This document shows, one piece after another, positions 51,995 to 59,792 of a stretch of DNA of 64,000 nt. Every line of letters begins with the position of its first letter. Within the stretch, counting starts at the first letter, position 1. Below the pieces are notes generated by a model, which saw only the letters and a program-made list of their open reading frames with translations, was not told the DNA's origin and did no database searches. The position numbers and the translations under genes are program-made. This DNA comes from JANPCX01 sp031431125. Lineage in GTDB: Bacteria > Pseudomonadota > Gammaproteobacteria > Burkholderiales > Burkholderiaceae_C. The DNA lies in assembly GCA_031431125.1 (NCBI GenBank), contig JANPCX010000041.1:1-64000 (forward strand), read 5' to 3'.

Positions 51995-52584
51995 GGCCGC
52001 CCCAAATGGGGCTTGAGCAAAGCCAGTCGCAGCTTGGGTTCACTGGTGCGCGGCGACAACCAAATGGAGAAAAAAGCGCGGGTGAAGTCGGCATCACGCA
52101 CTTCGCCGCGCAACTTTCCATTGAAGTAAACGCGGGTGGACTCACCAGGAAACTGCAGGCCGGTGATTCGATCGCCAGCGGTGACGTCAGGGAACATTTT
52201 TTTCATCTCCACCAACCACAACTCCGCCTGTTGTGGAGAGACGTCGCTGTGTTTGCGCATTTCCACCAAAGAGCGTTCGGCGATCAACTCGCCTTTGAGG
52301 CTGCGGGCGTATTCCAGCTCCAGCGCCAAAGCGTGTTGTTCAAAACCCTCGGGGATGAAGTTGCCCTGTACCCAGAGCCTGGCGTCGTACACATGCAGAC
52401 GAAGAAAGGTGAGCTTTCCACTGCCTCGGTAGTGGGCATCGGGCAGGGCGGCCAGCACTTCTGCGGGGGGCTTCTTGGCGGCGGTGGTAGACGTGGCCCA
52501 GGACCATGGCGTCGCAACCGACAGACCGACAGCCGCCGCAGCGTGAAGCCAATCACGGCGGTGGGTGGATGCGGGCAGGTTCAT
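51991..52584 (-). CDS. Chalcone isomerase-like secreted protein
   Basis: A 197-residue protein with a cleavable N-terminal signal (RRDWLHAAAAVGLSVATPWSWA, RR-containing, possibly Tat) and a chalcone-isomerase-like core: KLTFLRLHVYDARLW, ALELEYARSLKGELIAERSLVEM and FFSIWLSPRTSEPKLR. Bacterial members lack flavonoid chemistry and may bind fatty acids, as plant FAP relatives do. It is 9 bases downstream of cfa and coupled to the transporter gene. Confidence 0.85.
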   Translation of the reverse strand: MNLPASTHRRDWLHAAAAVGLSVATPWSWATSTTAAKKPPAEVLAALPDAHYRGSGKLTFLRLHVYDARLWVQGNFIPEGFEQHALALELEYARSLKGELIAERSLVEMRKHSDVSPQQAELWLVEMKKMFPDVTAGDRITGLQFPGESTRVYFNGKLRGEVRDADFTRAFFSIWLSPRTSEPKLRLALLKPHLGRP

Positions 52585-52593
52585 GCCTTCACC

Positions 52594-53829
52594 TCAATCG
52601 CGCTGCAAAGTGAACTGCATGACCGAGGTGCTGCCACAAGCGAAAGCCGCTTCGCAGTAGGCCAAGTAGAACTCCCAAATGCGTATGAAACGAGTGTCAA
52701 AACCGAGGTGGCGCACTGCGGGGTCTTGTCGCAGAAAACTGTCTCGCCAGCGTTTGAGTGTCTCTGCGTAGTCCAAACCAAAGTCAAGTTCGTTGACCAC
52801 ACGCAATCCCGCTTGGCCCGCTGCCTTGCGGAATTCTGTTGGACTCGGCAACAGGCCGCCGGGGAAGATGTACTGTTGGATGAAGTCGGTGGACTTCACG
52901 TAACGCGCGAACAAATCGTCGCGGATGGTGATGCTTTGGATGCAGGCTTTGCCACCTGGTTTGAGCTGACGATGAATGGTTTGGAAATACCCGGCCCAGT
53001 ACTGCCTGCCAACGGCCTCAAACATCTCGATGGACACCACGGCGTCAAAAGGCCCGTCGTTGATGTCGCGGTAGTCTTGAAAACGCAGGGTGCCGGGCAG
53101 CTTGGCACTTTTCAATCGATCTTGTCCCCAAGCCAGCTGTTCGCCAGATAGCGTGACGCCGGTAACTTCGGCGCTGAACTCTCGTGCGGCGCACTCCGCC
53201 AAGGCACCCCAGCCGCAACCAATTTCCAGAACCCTGTCGCCAACGCGCACGCCGGCCTCTTGCAGCGAGCGGCGCACTTTGGCCCATTGCGCATCGATCA
53301 AGGGCCGGCTGGTATCGCCCTCGAACCAGGCGCTGCTGTAGTTCATGCTGGGATCGAGCCACAGCCGATAGAACGCGTTGCCCAAGTCGTAGTGCGCGTG
53401 GATGTTTTTTTTGCTGCCCCGGCGCGAGTTGCGGTGCAGCAGGTGTTTGGCGCGGTATAGCAAAGAGCCCCACCAGGAGCCAAACACCAAGTTGTCGATT
53501 TCCTCGCGGTTGGCCAGGAAGAGTTTGAGCAAACGGGTCAGATCTGGACTTGTCCAATCGCCCGCAATGAAACTTTCAGCCAAGCCAATGTCGCCTGACT
53601 TCAACACGGCAGAACAAACGTTCCAGTTGTGCAGCCTCAGAGCGGCGTGCAGCTCATGGCTGGTGCCGCTGCTGGCGTCCACATGGGATCCGAACCGCGC
53701 ATGACTGCCATCGGGAAGTTGCACATCCAGCACACCGTGACGCAGCTTTTTGAGCAAGTGGAATACAGCGTCTGCAGCAGCGGGCGCGTTGGAGGGCAGG
53801 GTGATGGGTGTGAGTGTGGCTGAGTTCAT
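52594..53829 (-). CDS. cfa: Cyclopropane-fatty-acyl-phospholipid synthase family methyltransferase
   Basis: A 411-residue enzyme acting on unsaturated acyl chains of membrane phospholipids with SAM. The SAM site VLEIGCGWGALAECAAR, YSSAWFEGDTSRPL, SIEMFEAVGRQYW, GGKACIQSITI and IQQYIFPGGLLPS are all present. The N-terminal domain (about 1-120) is the lipid-binding part. It could make cyclopropane, methylated or furan fatty acids; the neighbourhood of flavoproteins and DUF1365 favours something beyond plain cyclopropanation. DUF1365 is 43 bases upstream. Confidence 0.92.
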   Translation of the reverse strand: MNSATLTPITLPSNAPAAADAVFHLLKKLRHGVLDVQLPDGSHARFGSHVDASSGTSHELHAALRLHNWNVCSAVLKSGDIGLAESFIAGDWTSPDLTRLLKLFLANREEIDNLVFGSWWGSLLYRAKHLLHRNSRRGSKKNIHAHYDLGNAFYRLWLDPSMNYSSAWFEGDTSRPLIDAQWAKVRRSLQEAGVRVGDRVLEIGCGWGALAECAAREFSAEVTGVTLSGEQLAWGQDRLKSAKLPGTLRFQDYRDINDGPFDAVVSIEMFEAVGRQYWAGYFQTIHRQLKPGGKACIQSITIRDDLFARYVKSTDFIQQYIFPGGLLPSPTEFRKAAGQAGLRVVNELDFGLDYAETLKRWRDSFLRQDPAVRHLGFDTRFIRIWEFYLAYCEAAFACGSTSVMQFTLQRD

Positions 53830-53872
53830 GGCGACGTCGGGACGGGGTGCGGGCTAGGGTGTACGGATATCG

Positions 53873-54655
53873 TCAGCGTGTGACAAACACATCGGGCGCT
53901 GGCGGTTTGTTCACAAACGGAATGCGTTTGGCCCACAACTTCATCGCCTGCCAGTGGATGCGTGCGATCAAGCCCCAGGTCATGAGCGGCATGCCGAAGA
54001 AGGCGGCGAGCAGGCTGCGGCGTGTCAAGGGCTGTAATTGACCCGACACGCTGGTTTGAATCAAAGGTCCTAGCGCGTCATCATGGTCAATGCGAACCAC
54101 CGTGCGCTCGTTGGCGGTGCGCATGAAACGGAAGCGATAAGTCCCGGTCACGTGGCAAAAAGGGGACACATGAAAGACCTTGTTGGCCTGGCATTCTTTG
54201 CCCCAAGCGAGTTGCGAGCCTTGCAGCAAATAACAGTGTTTTTCGCCAAAGGTGTTGTTCACTTCGACCACGACAGCGGTCAAGCTGTTGTCGGCGCGGT
54301 GGCAGTACCAAAAACTCACGGGTTTGAAGGTGTAGCCCAATACACGCGGGTAGCAGTGCAACCAGACCTCACCTGAGGCGTCTCGAATACCCTCTTGTTG
54401 CAGCAACTCGTCCAACCATTGCAGGCAATCGGCGCGCCCGTCGCCGTGGTCGCCGTCCGAAAAGCTGATCAACCCCCAACGGTTGCGGGGCAAATCTGCC
54501 GCGGGCTGTTGGCGCAATTGCCGCAGTGGCAACATCAAAAAATACGTGGGGTAAGAAAAGGCATGGGTCTGGGGGCGCAAACGCCGGTGCCGCACTTGGC
54601 CACGGCCGAGCAGCGCTTGGGCAGGCGCTGCGTCCAAGGTTTGCCGTGTTTTCAA
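53873..54655 (-). CDS. DUF1365 family protein
   Basis: The 260-residue product has LLGRGQVRHRRLRPQTHAFSY, LPLRQLRQ, YPRVLGYTFKPVSFWYCHR, VVEVNNTFGEKHCYLL and KVFHVSPFC, the conserved DUF1365 blocks. These proteins are nearly always encoded beside Cfa-type enzymes and an amine-oxidase-like flavoprotein and are implicated in fatty-acid modification; the chemistry is unknown. TTG 54655 overlapping the upstream stop (TTGA) is taken as the start; GTG upstream is possible. A C-terminal hydrophobic stretch suggests membrane contact. Confidence 0.88.
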   Translation of the reverse strand: MKTRQTLDAAPAQALLGRGQVRHRRLRPQTHAFSYPTYFLMLPLRQLRQQPAADLPRNRWGLISFSDGDHGDGRADCLQWLDELLQQEGIRDASGEVWLHCYPRVLGYTFKPVSFWYCHRADNSLTAVVVEVNNTFGEKHCYLLQGSQLAWGKECQANKVFHVSPFCHVTGTYRFRFMRTANERTVVRIDHDDALGPLIQTSVSGQLQPLTRRSLLAAFFGMPLMTWGLIARIHWQAMKLWAKRIPFVNKPPAPDVFVTR

Positions 54656-55980
54656 GCTGCCTCCAGATGGGCGGTGCGATCCTGCGTGGCTTGAGACCAA
54701 CTTTTACGCAAACCGTCCAGTACCGCCAGGCCTGACATCAAGCCATCCTCGTGAAAACCATACCTCGTCCAGGCACCACAAAACCAACGGCCGCCCGCGC
54801 CTTGAAGCGACGGCACCCGGATTTGTGCTGCGATGGCGGCTGCGTCAAAAACGGGGTGGGCGTAGTCGTACTCGCCTTGGATGGTGTCTGGGCGCGGTTC
54901 GGTCACGGGATTGAGTGACACGACCACAGGGGTCTCAAAAGGCAGTGGCTGGAGTTTGTTGATGAGGTAGTGCAAACACACGCTGGACCGTTCTTGGTCG
55001 GGGTGCTGGGCGCGTTCGTAGTTCCAGGCGGCCCAGGCCAAACGGCGCTGGGGCAAGACAGCGGTGTCGGTGTGCAGCACGGCGCGATTGCGGTGGTAGC
55101 GAATGGCACCTAGTACCTCGTTTTCGGCCTGGCTCGGGTCGGCCAACAGTTTCAGGGCGTGGTCGCTGTGACAAGCCAGCACAACATCATCAAAACGTTC
55201 GCTGCCTGTATCGGTGCTGACCACGACAGCCGTGGCAGCTGTGTCTGGCCCCAAGCGCGTGACACGGCGCACCGGGGTGTTCAGCCGCGCATCGGGAATC
55301 TTTTGCAACATCTTGTCCACATAGTGTTTGGCCCCACCCACCACGGTGAACCAACGTGGTCGATTCGCCACTTGAATCAGACCATGGTTGTCGCAAAACC
55401 GGATCATGGTGTGGACAGGGAACTTCAGCATTTGTGCGGTGGGGCAGGACCAAATGCAGCCGATCATGGGTAGAAAATACCAGTCGCGGAACACCTGGTT
55501 GAATCGATGTTCATCCAAGAAGTCGCCGATAGACTGCTCCAGCAGCGCCGCGGAACTGGATTGCGCCAATGCTGTGCACAAACGGTTGAAGCGAAACACG
55601 TCAGCCAGCATGATCAAGAAAGCAGGCCGCGCCAGATTGCGCCGCTGGGCGAACACCGTGTTGAGCGTGGAGCCGTTCCACTCCAAATTCGCTTGTGGTA
55701 CTTTGACTGAGAACGACATGTCCGAGCCCGCTGTTTCCACCTTCAACTCTTTGAAGAGGCGGATCAGGTTCGGGTAGGTGCGCTCGTTGAAGACCAAAAA
55801 GCCTGTGTCCACGCCGTGGCGCATGGCCCCTTGAGGCGTGTTGACCTTGACATCGACGGTGTGGGTGTGGCCACCGAAATAGTCTCCGGATTCAAACAGG
55901 GTGACCTGGGCCAGTCCCGCCAATCCGTGGGCGACCGACAGGCCAGAAATGCCTGAGCCGATGACGGCAACGCGTCGCAT
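54652..55980 (-). CDS. FAD-dependent amine-oxidase-like oxidoreductase
   Basis: A 442-residue flavoprotein with FAD motif VAVIGSGISGLSVAHGL, GGHTHTVDVKV, a conserved GVDTGFLVFNERTYPNL, FLPMIGCIWSCP, and the C-terminal GAWTRYGFHEDGLMSGLAV. This matches the FAD proteins encoded with cfa and DUF1365, several of which are induced by singlet oxygen or light, and would desaturate or oxidise acyl chains. Its ATG lies 3 bases after a short leader ORF, and its stop overlaps the DUF1365 start. Confidence 0.9.
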   Translation of the reverse strand: MRRVAVIGSGISGLSVAHGLAGLAQVTLFESGDYFGGHTHTVDVKVNTPQGAMRHGVDTGFLVFNERTYPNLIRLFKELKVETAGSDMSFSVKVPQANLEWNGSTLNTVFAQRRNLARPAFLIMLADVFRFNRLCTALAQSSSAALLEQSIGDFLDEHRFNQVFRDWYFLPMIGCIWSCPTAQMLKFPVHTMIRFCDNHGLIQVANRPRWFTVVGGAKHYVDKMLQKIPDARLNTPVRRVTRLGPDTAATAVVVSTDTGSERFDDVVLACHSDHALKLLADPSQAENEVLGAIRYHRNRAVLHTDTAVLPQRRLAWAAWNYERAQHPDQERSSVCLHYLINKLQPLPFETPVVVSLNPVTEPRPDTIQGEYDYAHPVFDAAAIAAQIRVPSLQGAGGRWFCGAWTRYGFHEDGLMSGLAVLDGLRKSWSQATQDRTAHLEAA

Positions 55981-55983
55981 GGC

Positions 55984-56232
55984 TCAGGGCGCCGCAACTG
56001 CGGGAATAAAGGTTGCTGCACAGCGCCCCGCGGCGAACTCGGGAGGGAGGGAGGAGGAGGAAAACCGCCTCGGGATTTCTGACAGACAGGCTGTCAGGCT
56101 GTGCAACAAAAAAACGTCGTGGGCACCGAAATGCTGCGCCAACCAACTTACTGTCGTTCGATGAAATCGCTTGGACGGAGTTCCACCGCTGATACGTTTT
56201 TTTTGCGATTCAGCCGCGGTGCCGTGAGCCAT
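55984..56232 (-). CDS. Short leader ORF of the lipid operon, 82 aa
   Basis: An 82-codon ORF begins at ATG 56232 with a strong ribosome binding site (AGGAGAGG, 4-5 bases upstream) and ends 3 bases before the next gene, which itself lacks a good RBS. This suggests translational coupling. A -10-like TATATT (minus strand, 56263-56268) would give a 25-base leader. The product is basic (SQKKRISGGTPSKRFHR) with a central hydrophobic part (HDVFLLHSLTACLSEI). No family recognised; it could be a real small protein or a regulatory leader. Confidence 0.5.
   Translation of the reverse strand: MAHGTAAESQKKRISGGTPSKRFHRTTVSWLAQHFGAHDVFLLHSLTACLSEIPRRFSSSSLPPEFAAGRCAATFIPAVAAP
56039..56060 (+). other. G-rich tract, possible quadruplex
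   Basis: Plus strand carries three GGG runs and further GG runs separated by single A (56039-56060), within the short leader ORF and on the template strand of the lipid operon. A perfect inverted repeat CTGACAG/CTGTCAG follows at 56079-56097. Confidence 0.4.
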
Positions 56233-56341
56233 CGAACCTCTCCTGTAGCCTGGTAAGTTCTGAATATAGACTGAATGGTATCAAAAAAAACCATGCAGTA
56301 GCACTTTCGGCGGCAGAAAAACAAATTTTCCGATCTGTCAA

Positions 56342-56416
56342 TTTGTCTAGGACAAAAGATTTCTTTGTGCTCATAATAAGCTCCATGGACACATTAGTAA
56401 ACAGTTTGTCTAAGAC
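56342..56416. promoter_or_regulatory. Repeated operator-like sites between operon and regulator
   Basis: TTTGTC-TAG-GACAAA (56342-56356) is a perfect interrupted palindrome, and TTTGTCTAAGAC (56405-56416) repeats its left 12 bases with one change, 63 bases further on. Between them lies a -10-like CATAAT (56372-56377) for the regulator gene. They are likely binding sites for the MerR/CarH-type protein. A further TAGAC half-site is at 56267-56271. Confidence 0.55.
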
Positions 56417-56417
56417 G

Positions 56418-57362
56418 ATGTTGCCTCGCAACGAGCGCGGTTTGACTTTGTCGATCGCCGCCGTTGAACGTGACACTGGTTTGTCCAAGGACACGCTGAG
56501 GATATGGGAGCGGCGTTACGGCTTTCCTGTCCCGCTTCGTGATGAACAAGGTGAGCGTGCCTATCCGTTGGATCAGGTGAAAAAACTGCGGGTGGTCAAA
56601 CGTTTGCTGGATGGGGGGCATCGCCCCGGCCGTGTGGTATCCATGCCCATGGAGGCCCTGCTGACGCTGAGCGAAAACAGCTTGGGCGCGGTGAAACAGG
56701 TGCCGTCCCAGGAACTGCCCGATGTACGCCCCTGGGTTGGTTTGTTGCGCAGCCACGATGTGGAGGCGCTGCGGCAGCAGTTGGTGCAAGCGCATATGCG
56801 TTTAGGTTTAAGCCGATTTGTGACCGATGTGGTCACGCCTTTGAATACGCTGATCGGCGACAGTTGGATGCGCGGCCAACTGGAAATTTTTGAAGAACAT
56901 CTTTATGCCGAAGTACTGCAGGGCGTGTTGCGGTCCGCTTTGTCACAGCTGCCCCGGCCCGAACCCGGGCGCGGACCACGGGTGCTGCTGACCACTTTCC
57001 CCGGAGAACCCCATGGCTTGGGTTTGTTGATGGCCGAGGTGCTGTTCGTGCTGGAAGGGGCCGAGTGCGTGTCGCTTGGCGTGCAAACCCCCATATGGAA
57101 CATTGTTTTGGCGTCCCAAGCGCTGCGCGTTGACATCGTTGCCCTGGGGTTCACGGGTTGTATGAATCCCAACCAGGTGGTGGATGGGCTGTCTGAGCTT
57201 CGCGGCAAGTGTTCACCCAGCACAGCCATATGGACAGGTGGTGCGGCACCAGTCCTGCATCGCCGCGGCGTTCAAGGCGTCGCGGCGCTGTCTTCATTGC
57301 GCGAAATTTCCGAGCATGTGGTGTCTTGGCGAGTCGCCCACAAACCGGCGATGGCCGCTTGA
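56418..57362 (+). CDS. CarH/LitR-type cobalamin-binding MerR regulator
   Basis: A 314-residue regulator with an N-terminal MerR helix-turn-helix (LSIAAVERDTGLSKDTLRIW, RRYGFP) and a C-terminal B12-binding module. The four-helix part carries the CarH signature W-x9-EH (W150, E160, H161), and the Rossmann part has GEPHGLG (axial His199), SLG and GG, the B12-domain motif set. Such proteins repress in the dark with adenosylcobalamin and release on illumination. The start is uncertain: ATG 56418 is used because the promoter and operator-like sites lie before it; ATG 56385 is possible. It is divergent from the lipid operon. Confidence 0.88.
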   Translation: MLPRNERGLTLSIAAVERDTGLSKDTLRIWERRYGFPVPLRDEQGERAYPLDQVKKLRVVKRLLDGGHRPGRVVSMPMEALLTLSENSLGAVKQVPSQELPDVRPWVGLLRSHDVEALRQQLVQAHMRLGLSRFVTDVVTPLNTLIGDSWMRGQLEIFEEHLYAEVLQGVLRSALSQLPRPEPGRGPRVLLTTFPGEPHGLGLLMAEVLFVLEGAECVSLGVQTPIWNIVLASQALRVDIVALGFTGCMNPNQVVDGLSELRGKCSPSTAIWTGGAAPVLHRRGVQGVAALSSLREISEHVVSWRVAHKPAMAA

Positions 57363-57471
57363 TCTTCCGCTCTTCTTCATGGCAAAACCTGCTGTCAATG
57401 GGGGCTTGGTGAACCACCATCATCAACGGTGACTAGAATTACCGGAAATTACCTCGCGGAAACCCCCCCCC

Positions 57472-58350
57472 ATGGCCTCCATGCTCTACCCGGAACTCTT
57501 CAAACAACTCGAAGCTGTGCGCTGGAGCATGGACACCGACATTCCCTGGGATCGTTTTGATGCCGGCCTGCTGTCTGATGAGCAAGCCCAAACGATCAAG
57601 ATGAACGCCATCACCGAATGGGCTGCATTGCCCGCCACCGAAATGTTTCTGCGCGACAACCGCGACGACAGCGACTTTTCCGCCTTCATGAGCGTGTGGT
57701 TCTTTGAAGAACAAAAACACGCCTTGGTGTTGATGGAGTACTTGCGGCGTTTCCGGCCCGAGCTGGTGCCCACCGAAGAAGAGCTGCATGAGGTGCGTTT
57801 TGAGTTTGATCCAGCGCCAGCGCTGGAAACGCTGATGCTTCACTTCTGCGGTGAAATTCGACTGAACCACTGGTACCGCCGTGCTGCGGAATGGCACAAC
57901 GAACCGGTGATCAAAGCCATTTATGAAACCTTGGCCCGCGATGAAGCCCGCCACGGCGGTGCTTACCTGCGTTATATGAAACGGGCGATGCAAAAGTTCG
58001 GTGACGAAGCCCGTGCCGCTTTTGCCAAGGTGGGTGTGTTGATGGCCAGCGCCCGCCGTACCGCGCAGGCTTTGCACCCCACCAATTTGCATGTGAACGA
58101 AAAACTATTTCCCCGCGACACCGTGCAAAGCCGCGTGCCCAACCCGCTGTGGTTGGAACAGTGGCTGGATAAACAGATTCAATTCGACGCGGTGTGGGAA
58201 GGCAAAGTGGTGGAGCGCATCCTGCACAACATGAGCCTGCTGATGGAGCGCAGTTTTGCCAGCGTGCAAGAGTTGAATCGTTTTCGCAAAGAAGTCACTG
58301 CGGCGGTGGCCGCCAAAGCCCTGGCGACCGGCGGCCTGCAGCCTGGTTGA
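57472..58350 (+). CDS. Ferritin-like diiron protein
   Basis: A 292-residue helical protein with carboxylate and histidine iron ligands: Glu in AITEWAALPATE, FFEEQKHALVL (ExxH), Glu in CGEIRLNHWY and RDEARHGGAYL (DExRH). This is the ferritin-like/acyl-ACP-desaturase type arrangement, so an O2-dependent oxidase or desaturase is likely. No signal peptide. It follows the CarH-like gene by 109 bases in the same direction, after a run of nine C before the ATG, and ends with a strong terminator. Involvement in the lipid pathway is plausible but inferred. Confidence 0.82.
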   Translation: MASMLYPELFKQLEAVRWSMDTDIPWDRFDAGLLSDEQAQTIKMNAITEWAALPATEMFLRDNRDDSDFSAFMSVWFFEEQKHALVLMEYLRRFRPELVPTEEELHEVRFEFDPAPALETLMLHFCGEIRLNHWYRRAAEWHNEPVIKAIYETLARDEARHGGAYLRYMKRAMQKFGDEARAAFAKVGVLMASARRTAQALHPTNLHVNEKLFPRDTVQSRVPNPLWLEQWLDKQIQFDAVWEGKVVERILHNMSLLMERSFASVQELNRFRKEVTAAVAAKALATGGLQPG

Positions 58351-58364
58351 TACCCAGGTAAAAC

Positions 58365-58395
58365 AAAAAAGCCCGCGTCATGCGGGCTTTTTTTT
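58365..58395. terminator. Bidirectional intrinsic terminator
   Basis: AAAAAAGCCCGC (58365-58376) pairs with GCGGGCTTTTTT around GTCAT and ends in eight T. It serves the ferritin-like gene and, on the other strand, the GST gene. Confidence 0.92.
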
Positions 58396-58411
58396 GTCCA
58401 TCACAGCGACT

Positions 58412-59074
58412 TCAACCGACCTTGCCCTTGGCGATCATCGCCCTTTGCACCACTTCGCGTTCCGTCTTCACCCGCTGCGCACTGCTTCGCTGTTCGATGA
58501 GCTGGGTATAGGGTTTGATGTCCAGGCCTTGCGCCTGCAAGAAGTTTTCTCCGTACACCGCTTTCGTGGCCATCCCCAAGAGCGGCAGTGAAACCCAGGC
58601 GCAGCAATCTGCGAATGTGAATTGGTCACCTGCGACGTAGGGGGAAAAAAGTGCCAAACGTTTGAATCCCGCCAGGTTTTTTTCAAGCAGGGGGCGTATG
58701 CGTGCGGCCTGTGCTGCGTCGGCGTCGCCACCAAAAAACGCCTGTGCATAGAGGGGCCGCACCACCAGCTCCAAGTTCAAATCGATGAAGAGGCAAAGCT
58801 CCCTGACCTTGGCCGCCGCATAGGGGCTGGAGGGCAACAGCGGAGCTTCGGGTTGCAACGCTTCCAGGTAGTCCAGGATGGCCTGGCTTTCGCTCAGCGG
58901 GCCATCGGCGGTCAAGAGAAAGGGAATTTTCCTCACCGGAGAAGCTTCCAGAACGGCCGGGTCGGTCGCGCCGGGGCGCACCATGTGCTCGGAGAATTCA
59001 AGACCTTTCTCCAGCAACGCCAGTTTGACCTTGTTGTAGTAGTTTGAGAGCGGAGTGCCGTGAAGTTGGATCAT
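58412..59074 (-). CDS. Glutathione S-transferase family protein
   Basis: A 220-residue GST with N-terminal thioredoxin-like domain (IQLHGTPLSNYYNKVKLALLEKGL, RKIPFLLTADGPLSESQAILDYLE: the Pro and Ser of the glutathione site) and an all-helical C-terminal domain (VAGDQFTFADCCAW). The ATG at 59074 gives the usual start; a longer frame overlaps the rhomboid gene. Probably detoxification; substrate unknown. Confidence 0.9.
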   Translation of the reverse strand: MIQLHGTPLSNYYNKVKLALLEKGLEFSEHMVRPGATDPAVLEASPVRKIPFLLTADGPLSESQAILDYLEALQPEAPLLPSSPYAAAKVRELCLFIDLNLELVVRPLYAQAFFGGDADAAQAARIRPLLEKNLAGFKRLALFSPYVAGDQFTFADCCAWVSLPLLGMATKAVYGENFLQAQGLDIKPYTQLIEQRSSAQRVKTEREVVQRAMIAKGKVG

Positions 59075-59144
59075 GAAGTGCCTTGAAGCCGTGATGACAG
59101 TCGGCCAGTCTAGGATTGAAAGCGCTTGGCCATTGCACTCAATT

Positions 59145-59786
59145 TCAGCAATGCTGCGTTCCAACTGGCGCGCGTTGACCCGACAAACGCAGCAACGCCG
59201 CTACGCCAAGCGCACACAGCATGCCAGCGACCACGCCACTGGCATGGGCCCAAGGCACCACAGCGATGTCCCAGCCTGCGACCACCCGCAATCCCTCGCC
59301 CCACGGCGACTCTGTCCCTATTTTTGCGACCAATCCCAGGCCCAAGAGAGCGGCAATGCGCCGTTGCATCGGCCGGCCGTGTATCAACAACCAAGTCACC
59401 ACCACCGCCACGCCGCCATGGGAGATGCCGGACAGGCCACCGTAGTGCAACACCTCAGGCAGCGCCAACAAAGCCAGGTGACAAAGCGGCATGCTTAAGA
59501 GCCAAGCGAGCGTGGCGGGCCAGCGCATGCGGGCGGCGACACCCAGCCACGTCACCAGGGCCAGTGCCAACAAATTGCCGCCCAAGTGCATGGGGCTGTA
59601 GTGAACCCAAGCTGCGGTGTAGAGCCGCCAGGGCTGTGACAGCCACAGCGTTGGTTGCCAGTCTAAGTTCGTGTGCGACAGGCCCAGGTGGACGAGCAAC
59701 CAGCTTGCCAGGCTGCAGGCCCCCAACACGATGGCGACAGCACACCAGGAGCCGATGGGCTGGGCCCAACGATTGTTTCCCCACAT
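59145..59786 (-). CDS. Rhombosortase-like rhomboid protease
   Basis: A 213-residue membrane protein with about six helices. The rhomboid pattern WRLYTAAWVHYSPMHLGGNLLAL is followed by the active site YGGLSGISHGG (catalytic Ser in GLSG) and a late helix WAHASGVVAGMLCAL (catalytic His). The YxGLSGxxHG form is that of rhombosortases, which process proteins with GlyGly-CTERM tags. No such tagged protein was found in this window. It follows glnE by 6 bases. Confidence 0.85.
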   Translation of the reverse strand: MWGNNRWAQPIGSWCAVAIVLGACSLASWLLVHLGLSHTNLDWQPTLWLSQPWRLYTAAWVHYSPMHLGGNLLALALVTWLGVAARMRWPATLAWLLSMPLCHLALLALPEVLHYGGLSGISHGGVAVVVTWLLIHGRPMQRRIAALLGLGLVAKIGTESPWGEGLRVVAGWDIAVVPWAHASGVVAGMLCALGVAALLRLSGQRAPVGTQHC

Positions 59787-59792
59787 GGGCGA

